Below, in pieces: positions 16,570-26,146 of a stretch of 43,576 nt of DNA. Numbering within the stretch: the stretch's first letter is position 1; every line of letters begins with the position of its first letter. Below the pieces are notes generated by a model. That model was not told where the DNA came from and searched no databases. It saw only the letters and a program-made list of their open reading frames with translations. Source of the stretch: Xenorhabdus bovienii (GTDB lineage: Bacteria; Pseudomonadota; Gammaproteobacteria; Enterobacterales; Enterobacteriaceae); contig NZ_JANAIF010000036.1 of NCBI RefSeq assembly GCF_024721015.1, positions 1 through 43,576 of the forward strand. The letters run 5' to 3'. A program made the position numbers and the translations under genes.

Positions 16570-18366
16570 ATGAAGCAAATACGAAATTTCTCCATTATCG
16601 CCCACATCGACCACGGTAAATCCACACTATCTGACCGGATTATTCAAATCTGTGGGGGGCTGTCCGATCGCGAAATGGCAGCACAAGTACTCGACTCAAT
16701 GGATCTCGAGCGTGAACGCGGTATCACCATCAAGGCACAAAGTGTCACTCTTGATTACCAGTCAATTGACGGACAAGTCTATCAACTAAATTTTATCGAC
16801 ACGCCAGGCCATGTTGACTTCTCTTACGAAGTTTCCCGCTCTCTGGCTGCCTGTGAAGGGGCTTTACTCGTTGTTGATGCGGGGCAGGGTGTTGAAGCTC
16901 AGACGCTGGCTAACTGCTATACCGCCATCGAAATGGATCTGCAAGTTGTTCCTGTTCTGAACAAAATTGACTTGCCCGCCGCTGAACCAGAGCGTGTAGC
17001 TGAGGAAATCGAAGACATTGTTGGCATTGATGCGACAGATGCCGTCCGCTGCTCTGCGAAAACAGGTGTGGGTGTGCAGGATGTCATTGAACGTCTGGTT
17101 AAAGAGATCCCGCCACCAGAGGGCAATTCCGATGCACCATTGCAGGCCTTGATTATTGACTCATGGTTTGACAATTACCTTGGTGTTGTTTCGCTTGTCC
17201 GTGTTAAAAACGGTACATTGCGTAAAGGCGATAAAATTAAAGTGATGAGCACGGGACAGGTATATAACGCTGACCGTCTGGGGATCTTTACACCGAAGCG
17301 TATCGACCGTGATATATTGAACTGTGGTGAAGTAGGTTGGTTGGTCTGTGCGATCAAAGACATTCTGGGAGCGCCAGTCGGGGATACTCTGACAACTGCG
17401 CGTCAGCCAGCGGACAAAGCGCTGCCAGGTTTCCAAAAGGTTAAACCACAGGTTTATGCAGGTCTGTTCCCTATCAGTTCTGAAGACTATGAAGCCTTTC
17501 GCGACGCTTTGGGTAAATTGAGCCTAAACGATGCTTCATTATTTTACGAGCCAGAAAGTTCTACTGCACTGGGCTTTGGTTTCCGCTGTGGCTTCCTGGG
17601 CTTACTGCATATGGAAATCATTCAGGAACGTCTGGAACGTGAATATGATCTTGATCTGATTACTACTGCACCAACAGTTGTTTATGAAGTTGAGACAGTC
17701 AGTGATGATATTATTTACGTGGATAGTCCATCCAAATTACCGCCATTAAATAATATTAAAGAACTGCGTGAACCGGTTGCGGAATGTAACATGCTGTTAC
17801 CGCAGGAATACCTCGGTAATGTTATAACGCTGTGTGTGGAAAAGCGTGGTGTACAGACTAATATGGTTTATCACGGTAATCAGGTTGCACTGACTTACGA
17901 AATACCCATGGCTGAAGTTGTGCTGGATTTCTTTGACCGTCTGAAATCGACTTCTCGTGGTTATGCGTCTCTGGATTATAATTTCATCCGTTTTCAACAC
18001 TCAGACATGGTACGAGTGGATGTTTTGATTAACGGTGAACGTGTTGATGCGTTGGCATTGATTACTCATCGTGAGAACTCACAATATCGTGGTCGTGAGC
18101 TGGTGGACAAAATGAAGGAGTTGATCCCGCGTCAGCAATTTGACATTGCGATTCAGGCTGCCATCGGTGCTCACATTATTGCGCGTGCAACTGTCAAACA
18201 GTTACGTAAAAACGTACTTGCGAAATGTTATGGCGGTGACGTTAGCCGTAAGAAAAAATTATTGCAGAAACAGAAAGATGGTAAAAAACGTATGAAGCAG
18301 GTAGGAAACGTTGAACTACCGCAAGAAGCGTTTTTAGCAATTCTGCATGTTGGAAAAGATAACTAA
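16570..18366 (+). CDS. lepA: elongation factor 4 (LepA)
   Basis: A 598-residue translational GTPase. G1 is AHIDHGKS at 11-18, switch II contains DTPGH at 77-81, and G4 is NKID at 131-134. Domain II and an EF-G-like domain III follow, and the LepA-specific C-terminal domain ends in the basic tail [20 protein letters not shown]. It promotes back-translocation or assists initiation and 30S assembly; the precise cellular role is debated. It is the first gene of the lepA-lepB pair. Confidence 0.97.
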   Translation: MKQIRNFSIIAHIDHGKSTLSDRIIQICGGLSDREMAAQVLDSMDLERERGITIKAQSVTLDYQSIDGQVYQLNFIDTPGHVDFSYEVSRSLAACEGALLVVDAGQGVEAQTLANCYTAIEMDLQVVPVLNKIDLPAAEPERVAEEIEDIVGIDATDAVRCSAKTGVGVQDVIERLVKEIPPPEGNSDAPLQALIIDSWFDNYLGVVSLVRVKNGTLRKGDKIKVMSTGQVYNADRLGIFTPKRIDRDILNCGEVGWLVCAIKDILGAPVGDTLTTARQPADKALPGFQKVKPQVYAGLFPISSEDYEAFRDALGKLSLNDASLFYEPESSTALGFGFRCGFLGLLHMEIIQERLEREYDLDLITTAPTVVYEVETVSDDIIYVDSPSKLPPLNNIKELREPVAECNMLLPQEYLGNVITLCVEKRGVQTNMVYHGNQVALTYEIPMAEVVLDFFDRLKSTSRGYASLDYNFIRFQHSDMVRVDVLINGERVDALALITHRENSQYRGRELVDKMKELIPRQQFDIAIQAAIGAHIIARATVKQLRKNVLAKCYGGDVSRKKKLLQKQKDGKKRMKQVGNVELPQEAFLAILHVGKDN

Positions 18367-18386
18367 CAAGGTTGTAAGGAGTCTAA

Positions 18387-19355
18387 ATGGCTAACACTTT
18401 TGCCTTGATCTTAACGTTAGCAACGTTAATCACCGGTATTATCTGGTGTATAGATCGGTTTAAATTCGCCCCTGAACGCAGGAAAAAACTTGCTCAGATT
18501 CAGGAACAGGCAGCAGGTGCGGAATCTCAGGAAGCTTTGGCTACAGAGATTAACAAACCTTCATGGGTTGAGACATTTGCATCTGTCTTTCCTGTGTTAG
18601 CCATTGTTTTGCTTCTGCGTTCTTTTGTTTATGAACCTTTCCAGATCCCTTCAGGTTCGATGATGCCAACGCTGCTGATTGGGGATTTCATCCTAGTTGA
18701 AAAATTTGCCTATGGTTTGAAAGATCCAATTACACAGACAACTTTGATTAAAACAGGTAAGCCTAAGCGTGGAGATATTGCAGTTTTTAAATATCCCGTT
18801 AATCCGAGTCTGGATTTTGTAAAGCGTGTCATTGGCTTGCCTGGAGATAAAATTGTTTACGATGACATAAATAAAGAACTTCAGGTTTTTCCTGGTTGTG
18901 GTTGGAATACGGTGTGTAAGAATTTACCTGTTACTTATCGAGATATGTTCCCAAGTGAATGGACTATCAAAGAGGATATTACTCCTGAAGGCGCACCTAT
19001 GAGAGGGGTTTATCCAATTCCTATCGAAGAACAACTGGGATCAAACAGTATTCGCCAGGGGGAACGGGTTGAGCGTTTAGGTAATGTGTCACACCACATT
19101 TTGACTGTCCCTGGAGCATCAAATATCCCGTTTTTCAGTCAGCCAGGGTTGCCACTTGGAACTTGGGTTGTCCCTGAAGGTCATTATTTCATGATGGGCG
19201 ATAACCGTGACAATAGTTCGGATAGCCGGGTATGGGGATTTGTGCCGGAGAAAAATCTGGTAGGGCGAGCAACAGCAATCTGGATAAGTTTTGAAAAACA
19301 GGAAGGCGAGTGGCCCACTGGCGTACGTCTGAGTCGAATTGGGGGAATTCACTAA
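18387..19355 (+). CDS. lepB: signal peptidase I
   Basis: A 322-residue inner-membrane protease that removes signal peptides of exported proteins. Two membrane segments are seen (about 4-21 and 63-78) separated by a basic cytoplasmic loop. The catalytic Ser91 lies in IPSGSMMPTL and the general base Lys146 in DFVKRVIGLPGD. The C-terminal box GDNRDNSSDSR is intact. The gene starts 20 bases after lepA, with AAGGAG before the ATG. Confidence 0.97.
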   Translation: MANTFALILTLATLITGIIWCIDRFKFAPERRKKLAQIQEQAAGAESQEALATEINKPSWVETFASVFPVLAIVLLLRSFVYEPFQIPSGSMMPTLLIGDFILVEKFAYGLKDPITQTTLIKTGKPKRGDIAVFKYPVNPSLDFVKRVIGLPGDKIVYDDINKELQVFPGCGWNTVCKNLPVTYRDMFPSEWTIKEDITPEGAPMRGVYPIPIEEQLGSNSIRQGERVERLGNVSHHILTVPGASNIPFFSQPGLPLGTWVVPEGHYFMMGDNRDNSSDSRVWGFVPEKNLVGRATAIWISFEKQEGEWPTGVRLSRIGGIH

Positions 19356-19418
19356 TATTTATATATTAGCGAAGCATTAATTCATCTCACAGTGTAGAAT
19401 ATTCTGCCAAACGAGATG

Positions 19419-19504
19419 ACTGGCTTTCTAGAATGATGGACATTTTAGGAAGCCAGTGCAAACGCAACAGTTTTGTAGGGCCTATCCCCACAGGTCTGTT
19501 GCGT
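19419..19504 (+). promoter_or_regulatory. structured leader of rnc with two long hairpins
   Basis: The first hairpin pairs ACTGGCTTTCTA (19419-19430) with TAGGAAGCCAGT (19446-19457). The second pairs ACGCAACAG (19462-19470) with CTGTTGCGT (19496-19504) around a partly paired loop. In E. coli the rnc leader folds into stem-loops that RNase III itself cleaves to limit its own synthesis. The same position and architecture suggest autoregulation here. Confidence 0.65.
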
Positions 19505-19541
19505 GTGCTTTTTTGATGAATTCTGACTGAATTGGTAGCAC

Positions 19542-20222
19542 ATGAACTCCATAATAATTAATAGGTTACAGCGTAAGCTGGGATATACCTTTATACAGCA
19601 TGATTTGTTACTTCAGGCGCTGACTCATCGTAGTGCCAATAGTAAACATAATGAGCGTCTGGAATTTCTTGGCGACTCAATCCTGAGTTTTGTTATTGCC
19701 AATGCACTTTATCACCGTTTTCCCCGTGTTGATGAAGGGGATATGAGCCGTATGCGGGCAACACTGGTGCGAGGCAATACGCTGGCTGAACTGGCCAGAG
19801 AATTTGAGTTAGGTGAATGTCTGCGTTTGGGGCCAGGTGAGTTAAAAAGCGGTGGGCATCGCCGCGAATCTATTTTAGCAGATAGCATTGAAGCTTTGAT
19901 TGGGGCTATTTTTCTGGATAGCGATATTCAGACAATTGAAAGGATTATATTGAGTTGGTATGAAACTCGCTTGAATGAAATTAGCCCGGGCGACAAGCAA
20001 AAAGATCCCAAAACACGTTTACAGGAATATCTGCAAGGGCGTCATTTGCCGTTGCCATCATATCTGGTTGTTCAGGTTCGTGGGGAAGCACACGATCAGG
20101 AATTTACAATTCACTGTCAAATCAGTGGATTTGAACAACCTGTTAGAGGAGTAGGTTCCAGCCGTCGCAAGGCAGAACAGGCGGCTGCGGAACAAGCATT
20201 AAAACAACTGGAGCTTGAATGA
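19542..20222 (+). CDS. rnc: ribonuclease III
   Basis: A 226-residue double-stranded-RNA endonuclease that processes rRNA and sRNA duplexes. The catalytic signature [20 protein letters not shown] begins at residue 37; Glu41 and Asp45 coordinate magnesium, and the second acidic cluster is in [13 protein letters not shown] near 113-125. The double-stranded-RNA-binding domain fills residues 155-225 and ends with [18 protein letters not shown]. Its stop overlaps the era start by four bases. Confidence 0.97.
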   Translation: MNSIIINRLQRKLGYTFIQHDLLLQALTHRSANSKHNERLEFLGDSILSFVIANALYHRFPRVDEGDMSRMRATLVRGNTLAELAREFELGECLRLGPGELKSGGHRRESILADSIEALIGAIFLDSDIQTIERIILSWYETRLNEISPGDKQKDPKTRLQEYLQGRHLPLPSYLVVQVRGEAHDQEFTIHCQISGFEQPVRGVGSSRRKAEQAAAEQALKQLELE

Positions 20223-21124
20223 GCGAAGAAAAAAACTATTGCGGATTTGTGGCAATAGTCGGGCGGCCCAATGTCGGTAAATCGACTTTATTGAATCAGT
20301 TACTGGGCCAGAAGATATCTATCACTTCCCGTAAACCCCAGACGACGCGGCATCGTATTATGGGTATCCATACGGAAGGGGTTTATCAAGCCATTTATGT
20401 TGATACACCGGGGCTTCACATAGAAGAAAAGCGTGCTATTAACCGTTTGATGAACCGTGCGGCGAGCAGCTCAATTGGTGATGTGGAACTGGTTATTTTC
20501 GTTGTCGAAGGTACACACTGGACAGCAGATGACGAAATGGTTGTGAATAAACTGCGTAATTTGCATTGCCCAGTGATATTGGCCATTAATAAAGTGGACA
20601 ATGTCACGGATAAAGCCATCCTTCTGCCCCATATCGGTTTTCTCAGCAAGCAGATGAATTTCCTTGATGTTGTGCCGATTAGTGCAGAAAAAGGCATGAA
20701 CGTTGATACTATTGCCAAAATTGTGCGTGCTCATATCCCGGAAGCTGGACACCATTTCCCAGATGATTACATTACTGATCGCTCACAGCGTTTTATGGCA
20801 TCAGAAATCATCCGTGAAAAACTGATGCGTTTTCTGGGTGATGAACTGCCTTATTCTGTGACAGTGGAAATTGAACAATTCGTTACCAATGAACGCGGTG
20901 GTTACACCATTCACGGTTTAATTCTGGTAGAGCGTGAAGGCCAGAAAAAAATGGTTATTGGTAATAAAGGCAGCAAAATCAAGACGATTGGCATAGAAGC
21001 CCGTCAGGATATGGAAAAGCTGTTTGATAATAAAGTTCATTTAGAACTGTGGGTAAAAGTGAAAGCGGGTTGGGCTGATGATGAGCGAGCGCTGCGCAGC
21101 CTCGGTTATATCGACGACTTATAA
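20219..21124 (+). CDS. era: GTPase Era
   Basis: A 301-residue ribosome-assembly GTPase. G1 is GRPNVGKS at 15-22, G3 DTPG at 62-65, and NKVD appears near 124. The C-terminal KH domain includes [20 protein letters not shown], which binds the 3' end of 16S rRNA. The ATGA overlap with rnc indicates translational coupling. recO follows ten bases later. Confidence 0.97.
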   Translation: MSEEKNYCGFVAIVGRPNVGKSTLLNQLLGQKISITSRKPQTTRHRIMGIHTEGVYQAIYVDTPGLHIEEKRAINRLMNRAASSSIGDVELVIFVVEGTHWTADDEMVVNKLRNLHCPVILAINKVDNVTDKAILLPHIGFLSKQMNFLDVVPISAEKGMNVDTIAKIVRAHIPEAGHHFPDDYITDRSQRFMASEIIREKLMRFLGDELPYSVTVEIEQFVTNERGGYTIHGLILVEREGQKKMVIGNKGSKIKTIGIEARQDMEKLFDNKVHLELWVKVKAGWADDERALRSLGYIDDL

Positions 21125-21133
21125 GGTTGATTT

Positions 21134-21871
21134 GTGGACGGCTGGCAGAGAGCTTTCGTACTTCATGGGCGCCCTTACAGCGAGACCAGTTTACTACTGG
21201 ATTTCTTTACTGAAAATGAAGGGCGGGTACGTGTTTTAGCGAAAGGTGCACGCCGTCGTCGCTCTCATCTGAAAGGTTGCCTGCAACCTTTCACCCCGTT
21301 GCTTGTTCGTTGGAGTGGACGGGGTGAAATCAAAACATTGCGGGATGCTGACCCTATCTCATTAGCGCTTCCCTTGACAGGAAGTGTGCTATATAGCGGT
21401 TTATACGTAAACGAGCTATTATCCAGAGTTCTTGAACAAGGCGCGGCATATCCTGCACTTTTCTTTGATTATCTTCAATGTTTACAAATTCTTGCGGCAA
21501 GTGAATGCACGCCTGAATATGCTTTACGTCGTTTTGAACTCGCCTTGCTAACCAATATGGGATATGGAGTAGACTATCTTCATTGTGCAGGTAGTGGTGA
21601 ACCTGTGTCAGATACAATGACTTATCGTTACCGTGAAGAAAAAGGCTTTATTGCCAGCCTGGTTGTTGATCACTTCAGTTTTACTGGTAATGAACTAAAA
21701 GCGTTGGCAGCCGGTGAATTTACTGATTCACTCACCTTGAAAGCAGCTAAACGATTTACTCGCATTGCGCTGAAGCCTTATTTGGGGGGGAAGCCCTTAA
21801 AAAGTCGTGAATTATTTCGCCAATTCGTACGTAAAAAAACTGATACCCCTAATCAGCAAAATGAAAATTAA
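21134..21871 (+). CDS. recO: DNA repair protein RecO
   Basis: A 245-residue protein that begins with GTG at 21134 (family N-terminus [19 protein letters not shown]), with AAGG upstream. The N-terminal OB-fold is followed by a helical domain; [20 protein letters not shown] and [15 protein letters not shown] are strong family motifs. It works with RecR to load RecA on SSB-coated single-stranded DNA. It belongs to the rnc-era-recO operon. Confidence 0.96.
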   Translation: MDGWQRAFVLHGRPYSETSLLLDFFTENEGRVRVLAKGARRRRSHLKGCLQPFTPLLVRWSGRGEIKTLRDADPISLALPLTGSVLYSGLYVNELLSRVLEQGAAYPALFFDYLQCLQILAASECTPEYALRRFELALLTNMGYGVDYLHCAGSGEPVSDTMTYRYREEKGFIASLVVDHFSFTGNELKALAAGEFTDSLTLKAAKRFTRIALKPYLGGKPLKSRELFRQFVRKKTDTPNQQNEN

Positions 21872-21939
21872 AATGTGATTTTTCTTTATGATGGCAAGTG
21901 TATACTTTCTTGAATCTTATGTTATTACAGGAGTTAAAA

Positions 21940-22671
21940 ATGGCTGAGGTATTATTAGGTATTAACATTGATCACATTGCAACGGTACGTAATGCCCGCG
22001 GGACACAGTATCCTGATCCAGTACAGGCTGCATTTGTTGCAGAGCAAGCAGGAGCTGATGGGATCACCGTTCACCTGCGTGAAGATCGCCGCCATATTAC
22101 TGATAGAGATGTTCAACTATTAGCAAAAACGATTCAAACCCGTATGAACCTTGAAATGGCAGTAACCGATGAAATGATTGATATTGCTTGCCAAATCAAA
22201 CCCGTTTTCTGTTGTTTGGTTCCTGAAAAGCGCCAAGAAGTGACAACGGAAGGTGGCTTGGATGTATTAGGGCAAAAAGTGCATATTGCTGCTGCCGTTA
22301 AGCGTTTATCGGAAGCAGGTATTTTTGTTTCCCTGTTTATCGATGCAGATCACCAGCAAATTGACGCTGCGGCTGAAGTGGGAGCGCCATTTATTGAGAT
22401 CCACACAGGCGCGTATGCAGATGCAGAAAATGATACCCAGCAGGAACAAGAATTTCTGCGTATTAAAGAAGCTGTGACTTACGCCGCTGGTAAAGGCATC
22501 AAAGTAAATGCGGGTCATGGTTTGACATATCACAATGTACAGCGTATTGCTGCCTTACCTGAGATTTATGAATTAAATATCGGTCATGCCATCATTGGCC
22601 GTGCCGTATTCAGTGGTTTGCCTGCTGCTGTGGCCGATATGAAAACGTTGTTGCGGGAAGCGCGCCGTTAA
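21940..22671 (+). CDS. pdxJ: pyridoxine 5'-phosphate synthase
   Basis: A 243-residue TIM-barrel enzyme. ATG 21940 is preferred because AGGAG lies upstream and the family begins [20 protein letters not shown]; a longer frame from 21898 is not supported. It condenses 1-deoxyxylulose 5-phosphate with 3-amino-2-oxopropyl phosphate to form vitamin B6. Key segments are [29 protein letters not shown], and [14 protein letters not shown]. Its stop overlaps the acpS start (TAATG). Confidence 0.97.
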   Translation: MAEVLLGINIDHIATVRNARGTQYPDPVQAAFVAEQAGADGITVHLREDRRHITDRDVQLLAKTIQTRMNLEMAVTDEMIDIACQIKPVFCCLVPEKRQEVTTEGGLDVLGQKVHIAAAVKRLSEAGIFVSLFIDADHQQIDAAAEVGAPFIEIHTGAYADAENDTQQEQEFLRIKEAVTYAAGKGIKVNAGHGLTYHNVQRIAALPEIYELNIGHAIIGRAVFSGLPAAVADMKTLLREARR

Positions 22672-23051
22672 TGGCTATTGTTGGGTTAGGCACAGATATA
22701 GTTGAAATTTCTCGCGTTGAGGAAATTGTCGAGCGTTCTGGTGAACGCTTGGCAAAACGTGTTCTAAGTGACAGAGAATGGCAACAATATCAGCAGCATA
22801 ATCAACCGATTCGTTTCCTTGCAAAGCGATTTGCTGTTAAGGAAGCCGCCGCAAAAGCGCTGGGAACAGGTATTCGAAATGGTCTGGCTTTCAATCAGTT
22901 TGAAGTTATTAATGATCCCTTGGGAAAACCCACATTAAAACTTCATGGTGAAGCAGAAACTCTGGCTGACAAACTGAATGTAAGATCCCTGCATGTCACA
23001 TTAGCGGATGAACGGCGTTATGCCTGTGCGACGGTGATATTGGAAAGTTGA
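22671..23051 (+). CDS. acpS: holo-[acyl-carrier-protein] synthase
   Basis: A 126-residue phosphopantetheinyl transferase. It activates ACP by transfer of 4'-phosphopantetheine from CoA. The magnesium-binding Asp9 lies in [15 protein letters not shown], and the second motif [20 protein letters not shown] contains the catalytic Glu58. Translation is coupled to pdxJ through a one-base overlap. It is convergent with yfhL. Confidence 0.97.
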   Translation: MAIVGLGTDIVEISRVEEIVERSGERLAKRVLSDREWQQYQQHNQPIRFLAKRFAVKEAAAKALGTGIRNGLAFNQFEVINDPLGKPTLKLHGEAETLADKLNVRSLHVTLADERRYACATVILES

Positions 23052-23053
23052 TT

Positions 23054-23314
23054 TTAGATCTTATCTGCATGATGTAAGAGCACGAACTTATCCCACAGTT
23101 GCTCTTCAGTTTCTTGGTGGTCAGGGTTAAGGATAATAGTATTGGTGATCGGGCAGACGGACTGGCAGGTTGGTTTTTCATAGTGTCCGACGCATTCAGT
23201 GCAGCGTTCTGAGTCAATTTCATAAATTTCTACGCCCATTGTGATGGCCTGATTGGGACATTCAGGTTCACACATATCGCAATTGATGCAGCGTTTGGTA
23301 ATTAATAGCGCCAT
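23054..23314 (-). CDS. yfhL: YfhL-family 2[4Fe-4S] ferredoxin
   Basis: An 86-residue ferredoxin with two cluster motifs: C9, C12, C15 and C19 in CINCDMCEPEC, and C38, C41, C50 and C54, where the longer spacing of the second set is typical of the YfhL/Alvin type. It would be a low-potential electron carrier. Its first 17 codons and five upstream bases are duplicated at 26794-26848, so its 5' flank has been rearranged. The present ribosome site (AAGAGA) is moderate. Confidence 0.95.
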   Translation of the reverse strand: MALLITKRCINCDMCEPECPNQAITMGVEIYEIDSERCTECVGHYEKPTCQSVCPITNTIILNPDHQETEEQLWDKFVLLHHADKI

Positions 23315-23319
23315 TTCAG
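23265..23319. repeat. 55-bp direct repeat, left copy (start of yfhL)
   Basis: The sequence matches 26794-26848 with one mismatch (position 23272 C against T). It covers the first 17 codons of yfhL plus the five preceding bases. The two copies bound the 3.5-kb island. Confidence 0.9.
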
Positions 23320-23529
23320 TCTCTTATATAAATTATCATTTAAAATCATACAATTAAATCACTTCTGTATTCGTTACGTTTGCCCGGTTCTTGTGTTTTT
23401 ATACAGTATGGCTTACATTGAAAAACCGTATCCCGTAACACAAAACCGCAACACATACTTATTTCTGATGTCTAAAATATAGTAATGTGTGAGCTATTAT
23501 ATCAACGTAATGGTATTACGGAGTTCTTA

Positions 23530-23622
23530 ATGAAAAGCGTAGTAATACAATTACCCAAATCTCATCAAAATGACGAATATTTAAGCGCTCTGGCTAGCTG
23601 GGAGTCATGCAAGCCCCTTTAG
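23530..23622 (+). CDS. possible 30-residue ORF or truncated gene start
   Basis: ATG 23530 has GGAG eight bases or so upstream and opens a frame that reads MKSVVIQLPKSHQNDEYLSA and stops after 30 codons. It looks like the start of a longer protein that was cut off. I do not recognise it. It may be noise in AT-rich DNA. Confidence 0.25.
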   Translation: MKSVVIQLPKSHQNDEYLSALASWESCKPL

Positions 23623-23628
23623 CTTATA

Positions 23629-23816
23629 TTAATATTTATTCCGATGTATAGCAGGAACTCTTCCTTTGGCAGGATAATATAAAAACAATCAGAAATTATT
23701 AAGAATAAATTACTAGACTTACTGAGGGCGGAAATATTACATTAACTCAGAACAAAACACTAACATAAGTGAAATCTCATCACAAAAAAAATAGCATAAT
23801 AATATAAGGAGAAAAA
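23629..23816. repeat. duplicated upstream unit, copy 1
   Basis: It ends at the ATG of the first paralogue and matches 24682-24861. Long shared words include ATAATATAAAAACAATCAG and AAATTATTAAGAATAAAT. Confidence 0.85.
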
Positions 23817-24494
23817 ATGCCTTTTCATCAACCTTTTAGAGAAAAAGTTGCTCATGATGACCTCATTTATGGGTTAGATGGCGCCAGGATAAAATACACT
23901 CAAATGAGAAATGGGCCATTTACATTCGTTGATCTTCGCAGGGATGTGTACAAACCCAGACCTCACACCATAGATGAGTATGTCGTTCAAGGAGAGCGAG
24001 AAGCGCTTGCCAAGGCGGAAGTATTAAAACGAGATAAGATAATGAAAATGAAGACAAGACCTTTATATCAGGAAAGCTTCACATCATACCTTCAACACCA
24101 TGAAAAATATCAGACTACCACACTTAGTGGACTTCCATACGATGGACGCTTATTCAGCAGAAAATGTAAAGGAGGATTAGCTTGGATTACTATGCGCAAT
24201 GACAGTATAACCAAGAATATGCATGTACATTTTATTCTTGATGATATAGACATGAAATATATAGTGAAAAAACTCAGACACCCTAATGCTCGAAATCCAA
24301 CCGATATCACTGCGCACGAGTTAAGATGGATTTATAGAAATAGACATCTCCCCAGTGTTCAAGAAAAAATACAATTTTGGTTGAATGGTCACCCTACCTC
24401 TCCACCTTGGGAGAATGATGAAGGAAAAAAATATGGAGACTATATACACCAAAGTCTGAAATTGAAGAGGCTTTTAACTCTGGTTCACCTATAG
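23817..24494 (+). CDS. hypothetical protein, paralogue 1 of a tandem pair
   Basis: A 225-residue basic protein with AAGGAG before the ATG. I do not recognise the family. No signal peptide or membrane segment is seen. It aligns with the next gene over its length: the N-terminal block MPFHQPFREKVAHDDLIYGL is shared in form, the middle (about 35-105) diverges, and residues 118-200 are highly similar, with the invariant stretches Arg-Lys-Cys-Lys-Gly-Gly-Leu, MHVHFILDDIDM, Ile-Thr-Ala-x-Glu-Leu-Arg-Trp, YRNRHL and Ile-Gln-Phe-Trp-Leu-Asn-Gly. Base composition is more AT-rich than the flanking core genes. The conserved C-terminal half with His, Asp, Arg and Trp could be an enzymatic or binding domain; the function is unknown. 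Confidence 0.8.
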   Translation: MPFHQPFREKVAHDDLIYGLDGARIKYTQMRNGPFTFVDLRRDVYKPRPHTIDEYVVQGEREALAKAEVLKRDKIMKMKTRPLYQESFTSYLQHHEKYQTTTLSGLPYDGRLFSRKCKGGLAWITMRNDSITKNMHVHFILDDIDMKYIVKKLRHPNARNPTDITAHELRWIYRNRHLPSVQEKIQFWLNGHPTSPPWENDEGKKYGDYIHQSLKLKRLLTLVHL

Positions 24495-24861
24495 ATTTGT
24501 TTTTCTAATGTACCCATATAGAAAAAACTTATTTGAGGGAATAATTTTGTTAAAGGATTAAACTGATTGATTTTGGTTAATGCGTAATTATACCTCAAAG
24601 TTAAGCCAGAAATAGTAGTGTTCCAGTGCTTCTTTCAGCTTATGTTAGACATGAATATTAATACGTAACCACTTGATAATGTTAATATTTACTCAGATGC
24701 ATAGCACGAACCCTTCCGATAATATAAAAACAATCAGAAATTATTAAGAATAAATCACTAGACCTACTGAGGGCAGAAATATCACATTAACTCAGCACAA
24801 AACACCAACATAAGTAAAATTTCATCATCAAAAACACAAGATAATGATATAAGGATCAAAA
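24495..24861. other. intergenic region between the paralogues
   Basis: Positions 24682-24861 are copy 2 of the duplicated upstream unit. The first 187 bases hold nothing recognisable. Confidence 0.6.
24682..24861. repeat. duplicated upstream unit, copy 2
   Basis: It matches 23629-23816 and ends at the ATG of the second paralogue. The main difference is an eight-base gap near 24717. Confidence 0.85.
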
Positions 24862-25548
24862 ATGCCATTCAATGCACCGTTTAGGCAAAAAATTCATCTC
24901 GGTGATCTTATTTATGGACTAAAGGATCAAAGAACAAACTACACTAAAAAATTTCCTGAATTTAAACTACTTGAACTAAAAATGAGTCAGTACAGAGTAC
25001 GACCTCGAATAATAGATGAATATGTGATTCCCGTAGACGCTGAGATGAGGAGTGATGGTCAGAAACGAAAAAACCGAATGACCTTGGGGAAAAAAAAGCG
25101 TTTCCAAAGTAACTTTATGTCATATCTTGATCAGCATCCTAAATATTACACTACCCAAAAATCCTTGGCAGACATAAAAAAAGAAGAAGGAGAAGAAAGG
25201 GAAAAAATAAATGCTAACGTAACGTTACAACTCGGTAGAAAATGCAAGGGGGGATTATCTTGGATAACCATAAACGATGACGAAATGACCAAAGATATGC
25301 ATGTACATTTTATTCTTGATGATATAGACATGGAATATATAGTGCAAAAAAAAGAATATCCTAGTTCTTGGGGATCATCAGATATAACTGCGAGTGAGTT
25401 AAGATGGGTTTATAGAAATAGACATCTTTTTCGGGTTCAACAAAAAATACAGTTTTGGTTGAACGGTAAACCTACTACGCCACCTTGGGAGAGCAAGGAA
25501 GGCGAGGCATTATGGAATCAATACATACCCAAAAATGAGCCATTTTGA
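24862..25548 (+). CDS. hypothetical protein, paralogue 2 of a tandem pair
   Basis: A 228-residue basic protein, unrecognised, related to the preceding gene. It shares MPFNAPFRQK at the start, a Pro-Arg-x-Ile-Asp-Glu-Tyr-Val block near residues 48-57, and the strongly conserved C-terminal region from Arg-Lys-Cys-Lys-Gly-Gly at about 129 through PTTPPWESKEG near 216. The middle carries an insertion of charged residues (KKEEGEEREKINANV) absent from paralogue 1. The C-terminal domain is better conserved than the N-terminal part, which suggests that the C-terminal domain is the functional core while the N-terminal part adapts. The AAGGATC ribosome site is present. Confidence 0.8.
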   Translation: MPFNAPFRQKIHLGDLIYGLKDQRTNYTKKFPEFKLLELKMSQYRVRPRIIDEYVIPVDAEMRSDGQKRKNRMTLGKKKRFQSNFMSYLDQHPKYYTTQKSLADIKKEEGEEREKINANVTLQLGRKCKGGLSWITINDDEMTKDMHVHFILDDIDMEYIVQKKEYPSSWGSSDITASELRWVYRNRHLFRVQQKIQFWLNGKPTTPPWESKEGEALWNQYIPKNEPF

Positions 25549-25696
25549 TGGTTTTATTAGCGCAGTCTCCCCTAAATAGGCTTAACCATTATATGGGTAG
25601 TCTTACCACCCTATACATAGCTACCAATGCTAGCTGTTTATTGGGAAATTATAGTTCCTCTATACTGCCATAAAATACACAGAATGAGGTTGTTTT

Positions 25697-26146
25697 ATGG
25701 CAGATGCTCTCGCTTCCGTATCAAACGGAAAACTCTATAAAGGTCAATTACTGAACTATTACTACAGTCGCCGTGCGGAATCGGCCATCGGGGTTAACGG
25801 CCAGTTTCTGATCACCAAAGGCTGGTTCGGGATGTCATCCCTTGTCACCGCCAACCCCACCGGCGGCTGGGACATTGCCGATATTCCGCTGAATTTCGCC
25901 AATAAAGATCTGTTGAAGAAATTCGCGGAATGTTTACTGATTTGTACCGTCTCCGGCAGCACCATTTCAATCAACGCCACGCTCCCTGAATCGGATCTCC
26001 CTGAAGATACGGCTTTTGACTTCAATACACTGGCGCTGGCGGATAATAAAGGCAATATTTTCGGCGTATTGTGTTGCCAGCAAGACACGCTGCATAAGGG
26101 CAAATTATTCACCGCATTAATGACCATTGAGCAGAAGGTGGCCTAA
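25697..26146 (+). CDS. probable phage tail-fibre N-terminal-like protein
   Basis: A 149-residue protein with GAGG upstream of the ATG. It has no signal peptide. The second half (SISINATLPESDLPEDTAFDF shortened to LPESDLPEDTAFDFNTLALA, then Asp-Asn-Lys-Gly-Asn-Ile-Phe-Gly-Val, then Lys-Gly-Lys-Leu-Phe) follows the layout of phage tail-collar or fibre N-terminal domains, where an Ile-x-x-(Ile/Leu)-Gly-Leu-Tyr-Asp-x-Asp-Gly motif precedes a Tyr-Lys-Pro segment. The resemblance is weak. Its codon use is GC-richer than the two paralogues before it. It overlaps the next gene by one base (TAATG), so the two are made together. Confidence 0.5.
   Translation: MADALASVSNGKLYKGQLLNYYYSRRAESAIGVNGQFLITKGWFGMSSLVTANPTGGWDIADIPLNFANKDLLKKFAECLLICTVSGSTISINATLPESDLPEDTAFDFNTLALADNKGNIFGVLCCQQDTLHKGKLFTALMTIEQKVA

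Larger units (their letters stand above)
23320..23816. other. intergenic region upstream of the first paralogue
   Basis: The left part must carry the present yfhL promoter. Positions 23629-23816 are an upstream unit that recurs at 24682-24861 in front of the second paralogue (about 80 percent identity by eye, a few small gaps). A 30-codon frame lies at 23530-23622 and is listed separately. Confidence 0.6.
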
